Assembly: GCA_036877525.1 (NCBI GenBank)
Contig: JAZGTH010000115.1
Coordinates: 1,664,341-1,728,340, forward strand
DNA length: 64,000 nt
From: Chromobotia macracanthus
Lineage: Eukaryota > Chordata > Actinopteri > Cypriniformes > Botiidae
Direction: 5' to 3'
Made by a program: the position numbers and the translations under genes
Notes under the pieces: generated by a model
The model's database searches: none
What the model saw: only the letters and a program-made list of their open reading frames with translations
What the model was told of the DNA's origin: nothing
In this document: piece after piece, positions 61,665-64,000 of the stretch
Position numbering within the stretch: the stretch's first letter is position 1
Layout: each line of letters begins with the position of its first letter

Positions 61665-62411
61665 AATAATACAAAAGATTTGGATTTTAACTGAGAGCCA
61701 ACCACAGTTCTCAATAACAAGACCTGGCCAGGCAGTTACGGAAACTTATTTCATGCATGTATATACCAGCCTTATGTGATGTAATTAACGCATTTCGTTA
61801 ACATAAAACTGTTTCATTACGTTCTGGCACCAGCATGTCCATGTTTAACTAAACATTTGTAACATTTCTAAATGATGCATGAAGACTTTTTAAATGGCTA
61901 GTTTATTTATAAATTAAATTTAGATGCGGTGTATAACAAAATTTTTTTTAAAAAAAAAAAATTATATTAAATTTTATTAAAAGTTCATTGATTTATGACT
62001 TGATTTATTCATTGTTTCTTAAACAGTTCGTTGAACAGTTTGATTCTGGATGATCCTTGTGTTGACTACTTTTGTAGTGACATTTCTTGATTGTGGTTTG
62101 CAAGTGTTTTATTAGTTTTCACTTTTTAACAAAGCACCTGTTTGATAGAATGATGTATTGAAATTTAGTTTGGGGAATTTTTTTTTTTTTTTTAAATTTA
62201 AAGGTTTTTTAAGGCCCCCCCCGGAAGGCGGAACAGGATTGTGTTATTTAATATTTGCACCTAAACTTTACTTATACTGCGATAAAGCCCTTGTTACTGC
62301 CCTGTGACAACCAGCCCCGGTATCCCCTATACAAAAATAGTTTAGAAAGTTTGCAATTTATGAACAATGAGGCAAAGTACCGTTTTGTTATTCAAGTATT
62401 TTTATTTAGTA

Positions 62412-62535
62412 GTAACGTTTGTAAAACGTTCCCCTAATTACTTAAGAATAACGTTTTAATATATGTTATATAACGTTAGAAAAACATTCTACTAACGTTA
62501 TTGCAAGAACATTTTCGAGTTCTTTTAGAGAACGT
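62412..62535. repeat. AACGTT-palindrome cluster
   Basis: Six AACGTT hexamers in about 120 bp (near 62414, 62424, 62451, 62471, 62494 and 62530), in otherwise AT-rich, CpG-poor DNA. The hexamer is also common inside some fish transposons, so it is probably a degenerate repeat. Confidence 0.55.
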
Positions 62536-63283
62536 TCGCCGGTAGCTTTGATACAGCCTAAAACCATCATCTGTTCTGTACACCATTCAGGATTAAACAT
62601 ACGAACATCTTGGGTTCTCAGAAAGCACATTCACAGCTTGCTTTAACAGAACAGGAAGATCACTACATCTCGACCAGTTCGTCGTAATCGAGATCAGGGC
62701 AGTGGGTGGAACTCCAGCTGAACTGCATGATAAAAAGTATTTCTGTTTCCAGACGATAAGACTTAAACCGAGTCATGCCCCTTTTATAGAGAAACTAAAG
62801 ACTGGTTTGGTCAAATATTAATGTTAGTGCGTTTATCACTAGCAGGCAGTCTCTAATTAAACGTCAATATTGGCAATGTGTTTACAAATCACTGCATTTC
62901 TCCTTATAAGTGATCATAATAATATATGTGATTTAGTGTCATTGGTTCAAACACTGTTCTGTTTGAGATCCGAAAGACAACAAGCCCCTCTTATTAGCTT
63001 TAAACATCCTTAACATTAAAGTGTAAGGTGAACAACGTTTGATGAAAACACGTTGCATTGCTTTTTGTTTAGGGTATCAGATATCTCATTGTAACATTCA
63101 TTGTATTCATTTTAAAAGTTACTATTATTTTTAGTTATCACGAAGTTACTATTTTTAGATATCACACTTTGCTTTTATTACAATAAAGTCACTGAAGCAT
63201 CATTGAATATAAAACAGTCATGGTTAAATGGTGGATTATAGTTTTAATAACACATGTAAGGAAAAAATGTAAAGCCCAAACCA

Positions 63284-63294
63284 AGATAAGATAA
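63284..63294 (+). promoter_or_regulatory. Tandem GATA sites upstream of alpha-globin
   Basis: AGATAAGATAA contains two overlapping (A/T)GATA(A/G) motifs about 300 bp upstream of the globin start codon. GATA1 is the main erythroid activator of globin genes, so the position is apt. Confidence 0.5.
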
Positions 63295-63518
63295 TAAATT
63301 ATTCGCAAATAGATGGTTTCTTATTGAAAATCCTATATTATACATTCTAACAATGGTCCAGAAATAGTCTCATTGTTTTGTAAGTTTAAAATAATAAATA
63401 CATAAAGTGCACTTTTCACACCCTATCTGTATCTTGCTTATCAAGATGCGACTGCCCCCCTTTTCAGAACAAAAGAGGCGGAGTCCAAGTGTGCGGTCAC
63501 AACAATGTTCCGCTCAGC

Positions 63519-63528
63519 TTTAAAAACC
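63519..63528 (+). promoter_or_regulatory. alpha-globin TATA-like box
   Basis: TTTAAAAACC about 70 bp before the start codon, predicting transcription start near 63550 and a 5'UTR of about 40 nt, typical for globins. A C-run (GACTGCCCCCCTTTTC, about 63449) and GAGGCGGAG (near 63475) upstream resemble the KLF/SP-type sites of globin promoters. Confidence 0.6.
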
Positions 63529-63590
63529 CTTGCCAAAAGAACAGATTGGTTGAGTTTTTTGGCAAACAGACCACAGCTAACTGATTAACC

Positions 63591-64000
63591 ATGAGTCTTA
63601 CTGCAAAAGACAAAAATACGGTGAGGGCCTTCTTTGCCAAAGTTGCATCTAAGGCTGAAGACATTGGTAACGAGGCTCTGTCAAGGTAACGTTTGTTTGT
63701 TTGTTTGTAAATTATTGGATTAGTGAATTATTTATAGACTACAATTTTATCGCCTGTTTTTAATCATTTTAGGACTCTGCTCGTTTACCCTCAAACGAAG
63801 ACTTACTTCTCCCACTGGGCAGACTTGAACCCTGGCTCACCTAATGTGAAGAAGCACGGGCTGACAGTAGTGAAGGGAGTCCTCAACGCTGTTGAGCTGA
63901 TCGATGATCTCAAAGGAGGTCTGCTGACCCTGAGCGAGCTTCACGCTTTTATGCTTCGCGTGGATCCTGCTAACTTCAAGGTTCGTTTTGTCATTGTTAG
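63591..64000 (+). CDS. hbae: Hemoglobin alpha subunit, embryonic-like (partial)
   Basis: Oxygen-carrying alpha chain of the red-cell hemoglobin tetramer. Exon 1 63591-63685, exon 2 63773-63980, then a GT donor; exon 3 lies outside the window, so 101 codons are visible. The introns are at the classical globin positions (after the B-helix Arg and after VDPANFK). It starts MSLTAKDKNTVRAFFAKV. YPQTKTYFSHW is the C-CD region; the distal His is residue 60 (VKKHG) and the proximal His residue 89 (LSELHAF), counting Met. MSLTAKDK and DIGNEALSR resemble embryonic fish alpha chains more than adult ones, but that is a similarity judgement. It lies beside kank2, as expected at the edge of a fish globin cluster. 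Confidence 0.93.

Larger units (their letters stand above)
61576..63440. other. Intergenic DNA between kank2 and alpha-globin
   Basis: No coding sequence recognised. It is AT-rich with A/T and T homopolymers (61940-61970, 62176-62195), a CTCF-like motif at 61651-61664 and an AACGTT-rich cluster at 62412-62535. Confidence 0.7.

Noticed and set aside
1..64000. CRISPR arrays, rRNA, tRNA genes and prokaryotic operons
   Set aside because: None seen; tRNA-like pieces are SINE heads with degenerate boxes.

Overview
This is vertebrate nuclear DNA, almost certainly from a teleost fish and probably an otophysan (cyprinid- or characin-like). Genes have many small exons with GT-AG introns, codon use is typical of fish, the interspersed repeats are tRNA-derived SINEs, Tc1/mariner- and hAT-like MITEs and a common fish GGGGACATTTGG repeat, and the gene order dock6 - kank2 - alpha-globin fits my recollection of one flank of a teleost hemoglobin cluster. 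No tool was run: exon boundaries were placed by eye from reading frame, splice sites and family knowledge, and every exon list was checked by phase arithmetic.

Layout. (1) 1-9.7 kb: no protein gene recognised; AT-rich non-coding DNA with a duplicated ~125-bp segment and some blocks that look like conserved non-coding DNA. (2) 9.8-41.5 kb, + strand: a complete dock6 gene, 48 constitutive exons giving a 2051-residue DOCK-C (zizimin-related) guanine nucleotide exchange factor, plus two in-frame cassette exons. One intron uses a GC-AG splice pair and one exon is only 15 bp. (3) 19.8-21.5 kb, - strand, nested in dock6 intron 14: a four-exon gene for a 188-residue secreted coiled-coil protein with an angiopoietin-like N-terminus, no fibrinogen domain and its own TATA box. 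Its structure and position match mammalian ANGPTL8. (4) 42.8-52.7 kb: long non-coding stretch with candidate 5' non-coding exons of the next gene. (5) 52.7-59.8 kb, + strand: kank2, 11 coding exons, about 1086 residues, with KN motif, coiled coils, a large 14-residue tandem-repeat linker and C-terminal ankyrin repeats; its 3'UTR runs to about 61.57 kb. (6) 63.5-64.0 kb, + strand: promoter and first two exons of an embryonic-type alpha-globin gene, cut by the window end.

The genes are linked by ancient synteny more than by one pathway. Dock6 activates Rac1/Cdc42 and Kank2 couples talin/integrin adhesions to the cell cortex, so both act on the cytoskeleton. The nested angptl gene is predicted to be a secreted regulator of lipoprotein lipase, and the globin gene carries oxygen in red cells. 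The most notable points are the angptl8-like gene in a fish, the expanded Kank2 repeat exon, the unusual dock6 splicing, and a perfect match to the CTCF core lying across a dock6 exon/intron border.
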